A stretch of DNA of 29,074 bases from positions 1 to 29,074 of IMG/VR virus record IMGVR_UViG_3300002137_000064; one strand, written 5' to 3'. Positions 1-7,128 of the stretch are shown one piece after another. Position 1 is the stretch's first letter; each line of letters opens with the position of its first letter. This DNA is from a virus. The position numbers were made by a program, and so were the translations under genes. A model generated the notes under the pieces. It was given only the letters and a program-made list of their open reading frames with translations. It did not search any database and was not told where the DNA came from.

Positions 1-113
1 ATAGCATATGGTAGTACAGTTGAACTTCCTGCAACTTGTACGCTGTCTCTTGCAACAGCAACACTTGCTGTTAGTACTAGGGCTGCGGCCGCAGCGATAG
101 TTGTAATGCGCAT
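1..113 (-). CDS. PstS-type phosphate-binding protein, N-terminus only (runs off window)
   Basis: Only the first 37 codons are in the window. They read as a signal peptide (MRITTIAAAAALVLTASVAVA) followed by RDSVQVAGSSTVLPYA, the conserved beginning of periplasmic phosphate-binding proteins of the PstS/SphX type, where the GSST segment contributes to phosphate binding. The start at 113 has a clear AGGAGA ribosome site 7 bases upstream. It differs from the second PstS at 1459-2334, which begins GAGASFPYPVY, so these are two separate lineages rather than a recent duplication. Four 11-bp PhoB-box-like repeats lie upstream. The role would be delivery of periplasmic phosphate to the host Pst transporter; no transporter genes are seen here. 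Confidence 0.8.
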   Translation of the reverse strand, partial: MRITTIAAAAALVLTASVAVARDSVQVAGSSTVLPYA

Positions 114-157
114 CAATAATTCTCCTCTGTGCGTATTCGTATAATAAGAGCGTATCT

Positions 158-163
158 CTTATA
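158..163 (-). promoter_or_regulatory. candidate -10 box of the first pstS-type gene
   Basis: TATAAG read on the minus strand lies about 45 bases upstream of the start codon and 20 bases downstream of the last PhoB-like repeat. No -35 box is apparent, as in activator-dependent promoters. The assignment is tentative because TATTATAC nearer the gene is another candidate. Confidence 0.35.
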
Positions 164-183
164 CTGCTATTTAAACATCGAAA

Positions 184-227
184 GATGACAATATGATGAA
201 GGTTTGATGAAGAGTTGATGAAGATTT
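184..227 (-). promoter_or_regulatory. PhoB-box-like array, four 11-bp tandem repeats
   Basis: Four consecutive 11-bp units are read on the plus strand as GATGACAATAT, GATGAAGGTTT, GATGAAGAGTT and GATGAAGATTT. On the gene's strand they are CTTCATC-type units plus one TGTCATC. PhoB binds direct repeats with exactly this 11-bp period (a 7-bp CTGTCAT-like core plus 4 AT-rich bases). Position directly ahead of a phosphate-binding protein gene supports control by host PhoB under phosphate starvation. Confidence 0.65.
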
Positions 228-250
228 AAAACCTAGATTATAATAAAAGA

Positions 251-274
251 AAAAGCACCCTAATGGTGCTTTTT
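251..274 (-). terminator. intrinsic terminator after the lipase gene
   Basis: AAAAGCACC, a 5-base loop and GGTGCTTTT form a perfect 9-bp stem, and the minus-strand product continues into a T-rich run. It sits just after the lipase stop codon. The same GCACCCTAA/GGTGC core recurs at 1397-1416. Confidence 0.8.
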
Positions 275-292
275 AATGAGTCTATGTGTTAA

Positions 293-1072
293 TTATACCT
301 GTGGAGTTTCTACACCGTCTTTAAAGTTCTGTAGATGAGTAATATACTCTGTCATACTGTGATCGCCAAAGCTATCTACCTTACCTTGCTTTAGTCCCAT
401 CCATATACCGCGCCATTTGTCTTTGACCAGTTGCCATCCAGTTGGATTACGAACTTGCCCATACGCATTTAGATAGTGTTCTGTACCGTGATGTCTAAAT
501 CCTAAGAACGTTGGCGGAACAGTTGTGACGATGTCGTTGTTGTTCTTCCAACGGTGATGTACAACTCCAAGACTTACAACATAACCTTTCCACCCAACAC
601 GTGGCGATCCGTATGTGTAGAGCTCTTCTGGATTAGGAACACTTGCATAATGGAAACAGCGACTGGCCATAATAGTTGCCATTGCTGCCCCTAGACTGTG
701 TCCGCAAAACCAAACTACCTTGCCTTGATTAACTGTACGCACAAGATCATCACATATCATTGGCCACAGTTCATCTACTTCTGCTTTAAAACCCTTGTGT
801 ACTCTACTGATAGTTTCTGCAACCACAGGAATAGCTCGCAAGTCTGCTGCAATGTCGTTGAACTGTGTAGGCTCAGTACCACGACACGCAATAACTAAAT
901 CATCTGTGTTCATAAAGCGATATGCCTGGGCACCATCTTTGTTATAAAATTCTACAGTTGTGAATCCCAGTGATTTTACAGCTCTAGTAGCAGCTTTTAT
1001 ATCCATGTATGCAATGTTTGCAAGTTTAGCAAACAGCAAGCTACGGCTTGCAAAGTCTAGATCTTTAATCAT
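293..1072 (-). CDS. class 3 lipase-like serine hydrolase
   Basis: A 259-aa alpha/beta hydrolase of the fungal-type (class 3) lipase family. The nucleophile elbow GHSLGAA places the catalytic serine at 126. YGSPRVG at 154-160 is the usual conserved strand, the NNNDIVTTVPP segment supplies Asp180, and GDHSM supplies His238, so the Ser-Asp-His triad is complete. There is no signal peptide or membrane segment, so the enzyme would be cytoplasmic unless released. The start at 1072 is chosen because its ATGA overlaps the stop of the upstream membrane-protein gene and a GGAG site lies inside that gene's end; a longer reading frame from 1150 lacks this support. Activity on phospholipids or acylglycerols during lysis or membrane remodelling is inference. 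Confidence 0.85.
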   Translation of the reverse strand: MIKDLDFASRSLLFAKLANIAYMDIKAATRAVKSLGFTTVEFYNKDGAQAYRFMNTDDLVIACRGTEPTQFNDIAADLRAIPVVAETISRVHKGFKAEVDELWPMICDDLVRTVNQGKVVWFCGHSLGAAMATIMASRCFHYASVPNPEELYTYGSPRVGWKGYVVSLGVVHHRWKNNNDIVTTVPPTFLGFRHHGTEHYLNAYGQVRNPTGWQLVKDKWRGIWMGLKQGKVDSFGDHSMTEYITHLQNFKDGVETPQV

Positions 1073-1350
1073 TTTTTGTTCTCCAACTGTATTACACGAG
1101 CTTCGAGCTCGTCTATCTTTGCAGTGACATGTGGATATTTTGTGCGCCACGCATCAGTGGGTTGATCGAACCAAGTCCAACCCCATCGATTAACTAAGTA
1201 ATCTAAAATTTGATCAAACTTTGCATAGCACCAAATGCCTGCCTTTGTATCTTTGAAATATGCTAAAAATGCAGCACCAAATAAACTGCCTAAAATAGCA
1301 GTATAAATCCAAAGACGATCATTTGTCATCCGGTCGATCATTTCCCACAT
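1069..1350 (-). CDS. small single-span membrane protein
   Basis: 93 aa. A hydrophobic segment at about residues 13-33 (LWIYTAILGSLFGAAFLAYF) is followed by a Trp-rich stretch and a C-terminal charged helix (IDELEARVIQLENKK) that looks like a short coiled coil. An AGGAGA site lies 6 bases before the ATG. It is translationally coupled to the lipase gene by a 4-base overlap, so the two products probably act together. A holin-like or membrane-anchor role would fit the size and topology, but no family is recognised. Confidence 0.7.
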   Translation of the reverse strand: MWEMIDRMTNDRLWIYTAILGSLFGAAFLAYFKDTKAGIWCYAKFDQILDYLVNRWGWTWFDQPTDAWRTKYPHVTAKIDELEARVIQLENKK

Positions 1351-1396
1351 ATATTCTCTCCTATTAATAACTATTAATATTTATCCAGTGGTAAAA

Positions 1397-1416
1397 AAAG
1401 CACCCTAAGGTGCTTT
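1397..1416 (-). terminator. intrinsic terminator after pstS
   Basis: AAAGCACC, loop CTAA and GGTGCTTT form a perfect 8-bp stem, with seven T on the minus-strand side. It lies just beyond the pstS stop and is nearly the same sequence as the terminator at 251-274. Confidence 0.85.
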
Positions 1417-1458
1417 ACTGGCTTTATTTGTCTTATTGTACGCTGCCAGCCCAGCGAG

Positions 1459-2334
1459 TTATTTTTTCCACAATGCTCTTGTTTCTGCTTTGGTATTGTC
1501 ACTTAATGCAACATAGTCCAATGACTCTGCCATTGCATCATTGTTATAGCACCAATCAAAGAACTTGTAGACTTCTTGTGTCTTTTCTCCGTTAGGGTAA
1601 ACAATAATGAATGTTGATGCAGTTAATGTCCACTCGCCGCTCTTAAACGCTGCTGCACTTGGCTCAACACCGTTGATCCGTGTAGTTGTCAATCCGTTTT
1701 GCTTTGCGTATGCATACTCAACATAGCCAATAGCACCTTTGATATTACCAACCATTGCTGCTACACCTGCATTGCCCTTGCCGCCCACGATGTTGCCTTT
1801 CCAGTTGACGCTCTTGCCTGCCCCAACTGTGGATTTGAAGTCTGCTGAAGCCTCGGCTAGGTATCCGGTAAAGATTGCAGTTGTACCTGAACCGTCAGAA
1901 CGATGAACAATAGAGATAGGTCTATCTGGTAATCCTGCTTGCACATCTTTCCAGTTGGTAATCTTACTAGAGAAAATGTCTGCTACTTGTGTTAATGTTA
2001 AGTTCAGTTGGTTAGACTCTACACCTGGTAGATTAACAACCACAACTACTCCGCCCATTACCATTGGGAACTGTATCTGTCCCATCTTGTCTAATTCTTC
2101 TTGACTACGGGCAACATCGCTTGCACCAAAGTCCACAGTCTTTTTATCAATCTGTTTGATACCGCCGCTTGATCCAATACTTTGATAGTTTACACTGTTG
2201 CCTGTGGCTGCTTTATATCCTTCTGCCCATTTGGCATACACAGGGTAAGGGAAGCTGGCACCTGCGCCAGTGATGTCACCTGCTTGGGCAACAATTGCAA
2301 ATGATGCTAACAGCGTAGCTAAAAACTTATTCAT
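1459..2334 (-). CDS. pstS: phosphate ABC transporter periplasmic substrate-binding protein PstS
   Basis: A 291-aa protein very close in pattern to bacterial PstS. The signal peptide MNKFLATLLASFAIVAQA precedes GDITGAGASFPYPVYAKWAEGY. Phosphate-contact segments are all present: GAGASF, IGSSGGIKQI, VDFGASD and the RSDGSGT loop, followed by GAIGYVEYAYAKQNGL. It is shorter than E. coli PstS (346 aa), mainly through loss of a loop before the ASTFIIVYP strand. The start at 2334 is chosen over 2358 because AAGGA lies at good spacing and the signal peptide begins there. It should bind phosphate in the host periplasm and feed the host PstABC permease. Phage pstS genes are well known from marine cyanophages. 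Confidence 0.95.
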   Translation of the reverse strand: MNKFLATLLASFAIVAQAGDITGAGASFPYPVYAKWAEGYKAATGNSVNYQSIGSSGGIKQIDKKTVDFGASDVARSQEELDKMGQIQFPMVMGGVVVVVNLPGVESNQLNLTLTQVADIFSSKITNWKDVQAGLPDRPISIVHRSDGSGTTAIFTGYLAEASADFKSTVGAGKSVNWKGNIVGGKGNAGVAAMVGNIKGAIGYVEYAYAKQNGLTTTRINGVEPSAAAFKSGEWTLTASTFIIVYPNGEKTQEVYKFFDWCYNNDAMAESLDYVALSDNTKAETRALWKK

Positions 2335-2349
2335 ATATAATCCTTTATA

Positions 2350-2355
2350 AGTGTA
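2350..2355 (-). promoter_or_regulatory. candidate -10 box of pstS
   Basis: TACACT on the minus strand lies 9 bases beyond the last PhoB-like unit, close to the arrangement in E. coli pho promoters where the PhoB site replaces the -35 box. TATAAA just downstream is an alternative. Confidence 0.45.
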
Positions 2356-2364
2356 CATTTATTT

Positions 2365-2397
2365 AAGTACTGAAAGATTACAGTATGATTACAGAAG
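2365..2397 (-). promoter_or_regulatory. PhoB-box-like direct repeats upstream of pstS
   Basis: Two strong 11-bp units (GATTACAGTAT and GATTACAGAAG on plus; CTGTAATC-type on the gene's strand) plus a weaker third (AAGTACTGAAA) lie 31-63 bases before the start codon. Period, core and position fit a PhoB box. Confidence 0.7.
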
Positions 2398-2424
2398 TGT
2401 ATTAATTTAGCCAAAAGAAAGTGC

Positions 2425-2535
2425 TCACTTCAAGATACCATTCCGGAGCACGACCTCCATAATATCTAGCCCAGCAGCCGGGCAACCCAAAAGCAACGCA
2501 AGCGTTCCTAAGGTAGGGTATTCTATTTTATAATT
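2425..2535 (-). pseudogene. possible gene remnant or unstarted small reading frame
   Basis: An open frame of 36 codons follows and slightly overlaps the nuclease stop. It reads protein-like (about GTLALLLGCPAAGLDIMEVV) and contains an LLGC segment resembling a lipobox, but it has no ATG, GTG or TTG start with a ribosome site in a sensible place. It may be the tail of a decayed gene or a chance frame. No family is recognised. Confidence 0.2.
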
Positions 2536-3278
2536 TCAGGCCATTTAGTTGCATCAAAACTTGCTTCAGCAGCTTCGTTGAGTTTTGGAAATACATTTAC
2601 GCCTGATTCTTTTTCAACTACATCAACACTGACTGCATACTTGGGCAAGTCTTTGGTGCTGAGTTTTGCGTTAGGGAACAAGAAAGCAATTGTTTGCCCA
2701 GTAGTAGCATTATAGATAACTTTCCAAACTCTAGTAGGAACTCCAACTGCATTGCCGATAGTCTTGTAGCCTGTGTCATAGATAGTTCCGCTTACAACAT
2801 AGATGTCATTGCCTGCTGCGGCTGTGTTTCTTACACCAATTTCAAGTATGCGCCAGATACCTCTGTTATGTCCTGGATCCTGTGGAATCATATTAGTAAG
2901 GAAGAAACTCTCGCTCATCTGACTATCATCTGTGCGATTGTTTGCTGCTGGACTTAGGTGTCCACGATCGTATGGATTACCTGCGTAGTCACTTAGCTGT
3001 GCTTCTAGTGCATCGTCTACCTTAGGATCAGGACCAAAGTTGTTCTTGCGTTTAGCAGGGCCAGTAATGTCTGTAGCATCTAAATGCTCTACAACATACT
3101 CAGCTGTCTTTGTGTCATATCGATAATGCACAGCATAGTTGCTGTGACATATATATTGTGTGTTTGTTGTGATACTGCTGATGGGCGCACCTAGTGTTGT
3201 GTGCTGGGCGCAGTTATCGTCGATTGGGTTTGCAAATGCTGCAAACGGGATGAGTAATAATACTAGTAGTTTTTTCAT
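2523..3278 (-). CDS. secreted DNA/RNA non-specific endonuclease (NUC1/EndA type)
   Basis: 251 aa with a Sec signal peptide (MKKLLVLLLIPFAAFA, then NPID). The beta-beta-alpha-Me nuclease core carries the DRGH motif at 104-107, with His107 as general base, followed by FFLTNMIPQ at 126-133 and metal-binding Asn138 in GHNRGIW. All key residues are present. The product should act in the periplasm or outside the cell, cutting DNA and RNA without sequence preference. Lying next to a PhoB-type pstS, it could release phosphate or nucleotides from external nucleic acid; degrading incoming competitor DNA is an alternative. No ribosome site is obvious before the ATG. It lies 15 bases downstream of the next gene and probably shares its transcript. 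Confidence 0.9.
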   Translation of the reverse strand: MKKLLVLLLIPFAAFANPIDDNCAQHTTLGAPISSITTNTQYICHSNYAVHYRYDTKTAEYVVEHLDATDITGPAKRKNNFGPDPKVDDALEAQLSDYAGNPYDRGHLSPAANNRTDDSQMSESFFLTNMIPQDPGHNRGIWRILEIGVRNTAAAGNDIYVVSGTIYDTGYKTIGNAVGVPTRVWKVIYNATTGQTIAFLFPNAKLSTKDLPKYAVSVDVVEKESGVNVFPKLNEAAEASFDATKWPEIIK

Positions 3279-3293
3279 AACGTATTTATTGTT

Positions 3294-3887
3294 TTATTTT
3301 ACGAAAGCGCCGATTCTGCCATGGACATCTGGGTATTCACGATACGTATATCCCTCGGGCGGTGTAGTATCTTCGGCCGACCAGACTGGGATAAAATGAC
3401 TGATGTTTCCATCGAAATCTTCGTTGTGTCTTAGGTGTACTTCAATTAAGTTGCCACCTATGAATTCGCAGTTGATCCATTTGTGTGGATATGATATCGG
3501 TTTAAGTATTGTAGGAAAGTCTACTACATCATCTGTTCGAATCCATTCGTCCCAATGAGTAAACGTATCAGCACCCTTTCGGCCTTCTACACATAATTCT
3601 TGCTTACCGTAGAAGTAGTCTACACTAAGATGTCTGCCTTCGAACCATTCGCACCAAAAGTAGCCGTAGGGTAAATCACAAGTGTCCTTTTCAAGCCACA
3701 TCTTTGTTGCGCCTAGTCCTAGTCCCATCATGTTGACGCAGGGACGCACAATATAAAAGCCCGGATGCGGAACGTCAAGTCCGACCGGGCCACAGTTATA
3801 TCTCATTTTTCTACTTACAATTAGTTTGTCCATTACCCAAATTAAATCTGGGTCAATAGTTTGCCAAACACGATCTTCTGCAGACAT
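3294..3887 (-). CDS. conserved phage-type protein of unknown function
   Basis: 197 aa, soluble, rich in Trp, Tyr and Cys, with no signal peptide. Recognisable segments are MRYNCGPVGLDVPHPGFYIVRPCVNMMGLG and WCEWFEGRHLSVDYF, which I associate with hypothetical proteins of marine T4-like phages, but I cannot name a domain. The start is taken at the ATG at 3887; a GTG two codons earlier (3893) is equally possible since neither has a clear ribosome site. It is upstream of the secreted nuclease in the same direction. Confidence 0.7.
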   Translation of the reverse strand: MSAEDRVWQTIDPDLIWVMDKLIVSRKMRYNCGPVGLDVPHPGFYIVRPCVNMMGLGLGATKMWLEKDTCDLPYGYFWCEWFEGRHLSVDYFYGKQELCVEGRKGADTFTHWDEWIRTDDVVDFPTILKPISYPHKWINCEFIGGNLIEVHLRHNEDFDGNISHFIPVWSAEDTTPPEGYTYREYPDVHGRIGAFVK

Positions 3888-3952
3888 TGTCACAATAGTT
3901 ATTATTATGCCAACTGCCTTAGTAATTCTGCAATTTTCATAATTCTTTTTCT

Positions 3953-4207
3953 TTAATCATCTGTGTAATCTATCTCGCTACCGTCTGGAAACTCTGCTGG
4001 TCCTGAACTGTCTCCGACTATCAATGCTTGTTTATAATCTTGTATATAGTTTGCCCAAGCAAGTTTTGCTGCGACTCTAGCTGCTTTGGTTGCAACCCCA
4101 TCGCCAGTGTCGGCACTGTCTGTAGCGTGAGCAATACCGTTAGGATCGTGTGGATCGTTTGGTCTGTTAAGAACAGTCTGCAGTGATCCTAAAGTATCTA
4201 AACTCAT
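3953..4207 (-). CDS. small acidic protein, unknown
   Basis: 84 aa, no membrane segment. The N-terminal part is Asn/Asp/Pro-rich (RPNDPHDPNG), the middle is an Ala-rich helix (AARVAAKLAWANYIQDYKQAL) and the tail is acidic. AGGTGA lies 6 bases before the ATG. It may be structural or an internal accessory protein, but nothing in the sequence fixes a function. Confidence 0.6.
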   Translation of the reverse strand: MSLDTLGSLQTVLNRPNDPHDPNGIAHATDSADTGDGVATKAARVAAKLAWANYIQDYKQALIVGDSSGPAEFPDGSEIDYTDD

Positions 4208-4248
4208 TGTATGTCACCTAGTTGATTTGATTGTACTAACCTATCCAT
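4204..4248 (-). CDS. possible 14-codon leader peptide
   Basis: ATG at 4248 with AGAGGA seven bases before it opens a 14-codon frame (MDRLVQSNQLGDIQ). Its TGA overlaps the ATG of the 84-aa gene as ATGA. The ribosome site and coupling geometry match real genes here, but the length allows chance. Confidence 0.3.
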   Translation of the reverse strand: MDRLVQSNQLGDIQ

Positions 4249-4251
4249 AAT
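4222..4251 (+). promoter_or_regulatory. candidate sigma70 promoter for hemA
   Basis: TTGATT-18-CATAAT ends 38 bases before the hemA start. It is weaker than the TTGACA-17-TATAAT promoters further right and overlaps the possible leader peptide on the other strand. Confidence 0.4.
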
Positions 4252-4289
4252 ACATTCCTCTATTAGATATTTAGTTAAATACTAGCACT

Positions 4290-5501
4290 ATGATTAATAA
4301 AGAACACTTCAAAACCCTGATCAAGGACATGAAATCCAAGGGCAACTACCGGGTTTTTAATGATATCCTTAGAGAACGCGGCAGCTTTCCTAATGCTATT
4401 TGGTATGGTCCATACAACATTAAAAATATCACTAACTGGTGTAGCAACGACTACCTAGGCATGGGGCAACACAAGGTTGTTATAGATGCAATGCATACAG
4501 CATTAGATATGACAGGGTCTGGTTCAGGTGGCACTCGCAATATTGGTGGGACCAGTCACTACCACGTAGCACTTGAACACGAATTAGCTATGCTGCACAA
4601 CAAGAGCAAAGCATTATTGTTCAGTAGTGCTTATGTAGCCAATGAGTGGAGTCTTATTGCTCTTAGTAAAATTATACCTAACATACACTTTGTCAGCGAC
4701 AGCAATAACCACAACAGTCTTATTATAGGTATGAGTCACAGTCGTGCGCCTAAGACTGTGTTTAATCACAACGATCTACAACAACTAGAAGATATACTGT
4801 GTGCAGTAAAAATAGCAGGACAAACTCCTTGTGTGGTTTTTGAAAGTGTATACAGCATGGACGGTGATGTTGGACACATCAAAGAGATATGCGATCTAGC
4901 AGACAAGTACGGAGCAATCACTTACATCGATGAAGTACATGCCGTGGGCTTATATGGTACACACGGAGGCGGTAAGGTAGAAGAATTGGGCCTCGAAAAT
5001 AGGATTGACATAGTCAATGGTACGCTTGGGAAAGCCTACGGTGTTCAGGGCGGATATATCGCTGCTGATACAGATGTAATCGACGCTATTCGTTCTATTG
5101 CTGCTGGATTCATATTCACGACCAGCTTGAGCCCTGTTAGTTGCGCAGGTGCTCTCGCTGCCGTCAAATATCTTAAAGATCACAATGAGCTAAGAGACAA
5201 GCATCAAGAACGTGCCCGTAAACTAAAACATAGACTCAATGCCAACGGCATTACAGTGATGGAGTGTGCTACTACTCATATTGTTCCTGTACTGGTTGAA
5301 GATGCAGTTAGGTGTAAGGCTATAAGCGATAGGTTATTAAACGAACACAACATCTATGTACAGCCTATTAACTTTCCTACAGTTGATGTGGGAACAGAGC
5401 GACTGCGTTTTGCACCCACTCCGTTTCACGATGACGGTATGATCGAAGATCTTATTATTGCTCTGAAGGAATCTTTTGCGTATCACCAGGTGCGAGTCTA
5501 A
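4290..5501 (+). CDS. hemA: 5-aminolevulinate synthase (ALAS)
   Basis: 403 aa, the full length of bacterial ALAS. This PLP enzyme condenses glycine and succinyl-CoA to 5-aminolevulinate, the first step of the C4 (Shemin) route to heme and other tetrapyrroles, used by Alphaproteobacteria. Family hallmarks run end to end: [12 protein letters not shown] at 50-61, [17 protein letters not shown] at 76-92, the PLP-stacking His141, [11 protein letters not shown] at 183-193, YIDEVHAVG with Asp214 and His217, the Schiff-base lysine in GTLGKAYG (Lys248), FIFTTSLSP, and [11 protein letters not shown]. Nothing essential is missing, so it should be active. Identity with ALAS rather than glycine acetyltransferase or AONS rests on [19 protein letters not shown] and [10 protein letters not shown]. 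The start lacks a good ribosome site. The 3' end overlaps the convergent cupin gene by 47 bases. Confidence 0.95.
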   Translation: MINKEHFKTLIKDMKSKGNYRVFNDILRERGSFPNAIWYGPYNIKNITNWCSNDYLGMGQHKVVIDAMHTALDMTGSGSGGTRNIGGTSHYHVALEHELAMLHNKSKALLFSSAYVANEWSLIALSKIIPNIHFVSDSNNHNSLIIGMSHSRAPKTVFNHNDLQQLEDILCAVKIAGQTPCVVFESVYSMDGDVGHIKEICDLADKYGAITYIDEVHAVGLYGTHGGGKVEELGLENRIDIVNGTLGKAYGVQGGYIAADTDVIDAIRSIAAGFIFTTSLSPVSCAGALAAVKYLKDHNELRDKHQERARKLKHRLNANGITVMECATTHIVPVLVEDAVRCKAISDRLLNEHNIYVQPINFPTVDVGTERLRFAPTPFHDDGMIEDLIIALKESFAYHQVRV

Positions 5502-5838
5502 AACGATCTTCTACATAGTCACCTGTACCAACTTCAAAGATCATACTGCCATCGACTAGTGCTTCAACTTGATGCGGACTTAACGGACCAAAGTCTGCAG
5601 TCTGTCCTTCACTAACTTCAATCTGTTTCATTTCACCCGAGACTACATCAATTAGTGTAATCTTAAACTTACCTGCATTAATGAACCAGCTCTTGGCTTT
5701 GTCTCTATGAAATACTAGGCTGGTCTTTGCGCCAGCACGTTCAAACACTAGAAGTTTTCCACAGTATTTGTCGTTGTTGGCGAACACGATTTCAAATCCC
5801 CAACCTTTGTCTACTTTGCCTGCAGTTTGTAAGTTCAT
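5455..5838 (-). CDS. small cupin-fold protein
   Basis: 127 aa, a single cupin domain resembling the sugar-isomerase type. The core reads [41 protein letters not shown], then GKFKITLI, and the second motif [14 protein letters not shown]. Metal binding looks incomplete: the first motif has only one His (FHRD) and Ser where Glu is usual, while the His in SPHQ is kept. It follows clpP with a 4-base ATGA overlap and is probably co-translated. Similar small cupins occur in marine T4-like phages. Function unknown; sugar or nucleotide-sugar binding is possible. Confidence 0.75.
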   Translation of the reverse strand: MNLQTAGKVDKGWGFEIVFANNDKYCGKLLVFERAGAKTSLVFHRDKAKSWFINAGKFKITLIDVVSGEMKQIEVSEGQTADFGPLSPHQVEALVDGSMIFEVGTGDYVEDRFRLAPGDTQKIPSEQ

Positions 5839-6425
5839 GGGCGTTTCTCGAGGATTTTGTCAACGAGTCCGTATTCTAGTGCTTCTTGTGCAGATAGGAA
5901 GGTGTCACGATCCATATCACGTTCAAACTCTGCATAGGTCTTGCCTTTGCTGTTATGCTTGACATAGAGTTCAGTAAGGATAGTTTTCATCTTAGTGATC
6001 TCTTTGTATTGAATTTCAATATCACTTTGCATACCTCTACTGCCGCCGCTTGGTTGGTGGATCATATGGCGAGCATAGGGCAGCATAAATCGTTTGCCTG
6101 CTGTGCCTGCTTGTGCTAGGAACGATCCCATTGAGCAAGCCTGGCCCATAACAAACGTAGACACATCACATCTGATAAACTGCATAGTATCGTAGATTGC
6201 CATGCCTGCTGTAATAACGCCGCCCGGGCTATTAATAAACAAATTAATTTCTTTGTCTGGATTTTCCGATTCTAAGAACAGTAGCTGGGCAACAATCAAA
6301 TTAGACATATGATCTTCTACTGGTCCGTTAAGCATAATAATACGCTCTTTAAGCAGACGGCTGTAGATGTCATAGGCACGTTCGCCTCTGCTTGTAGATT
6401 CAACTACCATTGGGACTAGACTCAT
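5835..6425 (-). CDS. clpP: ATP-dependent Clp protease proteolytic subunit ClpP
   Basis: 196 aa, the length of mature ClpP. The catalytic triad is complete and evenly spaced: Ser98 in GQACSMGS, His123 in MIHQP and Asp172 in [22 protein letters not shown] forms the oxyanion region, and the usual N-terminal loop and handle helix are present. It would assemble as two heptameric rings and depend on a host unfoldase (ClpA or ClpX), since none is encoded here. Phage ClpP is known from cyanophages and may redirect host proteolysis. It is the first gene of a two-gene operon behind a strong promoter at 6452-6480. Confidence 0.95.
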   Translation of the reverse strand: MSLVPMVVESTSRGERAYDIYSRLLKERIIMLNGPVEDHMSNLIVAQLLFLESENPDKEINLFINSPGGVITAGMAIYDTMQFIRCDVSTFVMGQACSMGSFLAQAGTAGKRFMLPYARHMIHQPSGGSRGMQSDIEIQYKEITKMKTILTELYVKHNSKGKTYAEFERDMDRDTFLSAQEALEYGLVDKILEKRP

Positions 6426-6451
6426 TTTGATTCCTTGTTGTTTAAAGTTAT

Positions 6452-6480
6452 ATTATAGTACGTATTTGCGACTAAGTCAA
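6452..6480 (-). promoter_or_regulatory. sigma70 promoter for the clpP-cupin operon
   Basis: TTGACT-17-TATAAT on the minus strand, 27 bases upstream of the clpP start. It is divergent from the promoter at 6501-6529. Confidence 0.8.
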
Positions 6481-6500
6481 GTAGTTATCTTAAAAAAGAC

Positions 6501-6529
6501 TTGCATTATCCGTTATCTGAGCATATAAT
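6501..6529 (+). promoter_or_regulatory. sigma70 promoter for the first HNH nuclease
   Basis: TTGCAT-17-TATAAT, ending 49 bases before the start codon at 6579. Confidence 0.75.
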
Positions 6530-6578
6530 AACTCTATTACATACCTTGTGTTAAATAAGAAAAGCAATAAAGAATATC

Positions 6579-7088
6579 ATGACAACCCTCCTATTAAACG
6601 CAGACATGCAGCCCGTAAGCGTTCTTCCACTTTCATGTGTAGAATGGCAGGAGGCCGTACGGTATTTGGTTTTGGACAAAGTTCACGTGGTTGAATGGTA
6701 CGAAGATTGGTTTGTACGTTCCGAGCACTGGACTACCCGAGTTCCTGCAGTTATAGTACTAAAAGAATATCAGAAACCAAAAGTCACAGTGCGCATGAGC
6801 AAGCGTAATGTGTTCTTGCGTGACGAGTATATCTGCCAGTACTGCGGTGTTCGAGTCAACGATGCTAGTGCTACACTAGATCACGTCTTACCAATCAGCA
6901 AAGGCGGCAAGACAACTTGGGAGAACTCTGCTACAGCATGTAAAGACTGCAACTACAGGAAAGCAGACAAAACCAAGATGAAGCCAAAGAGTGTGCCCTA
7001 TAAGCCACACTTTTGGGATCTAAGTGCAAAGCGTAAAAAGCAAGGCTATCATTTGCACCATCCTAGCTGGCGAAACTATTTGGAATAA
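6579..7088 (+). CDS. HNH endonuclease
   Basis: 169 aa. An N-terminal unknown part (1-75) precedes an HNH domain: the zinc pair Cys86/Cys89 in ICQYCG, catalytic Asp101-His102 in LDHVLPISKGG, Asn116, and the second zinc pair Cys121/Cys124 in ACKDCNYRKADKT. This layout is the common bacterial/phage HNH form of about 165 aa that starts LLLNADMQPVSVLPL. It could be a free-standing homing nuclease or a genome-processing enzyme. It is preceded by its own promoter; the ribosome site is weak. Confidence 0.88.
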   Translation: MTTLLLNADMQPVSVLPLSCVEWQEAVRYLVLDKVHVVEWYEDWFVRSEHWTTRVPAVIVLKEYQKPKVTVRMSKRNVFLRDEYICQYCGVRVNDASATLDHVLPISKGGKTTWENSATACKDCNYRKADKTKMKPKSVPYKPHFWDLSAKRKKQGYHLHHPSWRNYLE

Positions 7089-7094
7089 TATTGG

Positions 7095-7123
7095 TTGACA
7101 GGGTCTTAGGATCCTGTTATACT
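7095..7123 (+). promoter_or_regulatory. sigma70 promoter for the ParB-like gene
   Basis: TTGACA-17-TATACT. The spacer ends carry an inverted repeat (ACAGG at 7098-7102, CCTGT at 7113-7117). The transcript would have a leader of about 60 nt. Confidence 0.8.
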
Positions 7124-7128
7124 GTGTG

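Noticed and set aside
4290-5501. hemA as glycine C-acetyltransferase (kbl) or AONS (bioF)
   Set aside because: [21 protein letters not shown] and [11 protein letters not shown] are ALAS features; kbl and bioF differ at these positions, and no neighbouring threonine-degradation or biotin genes exist.
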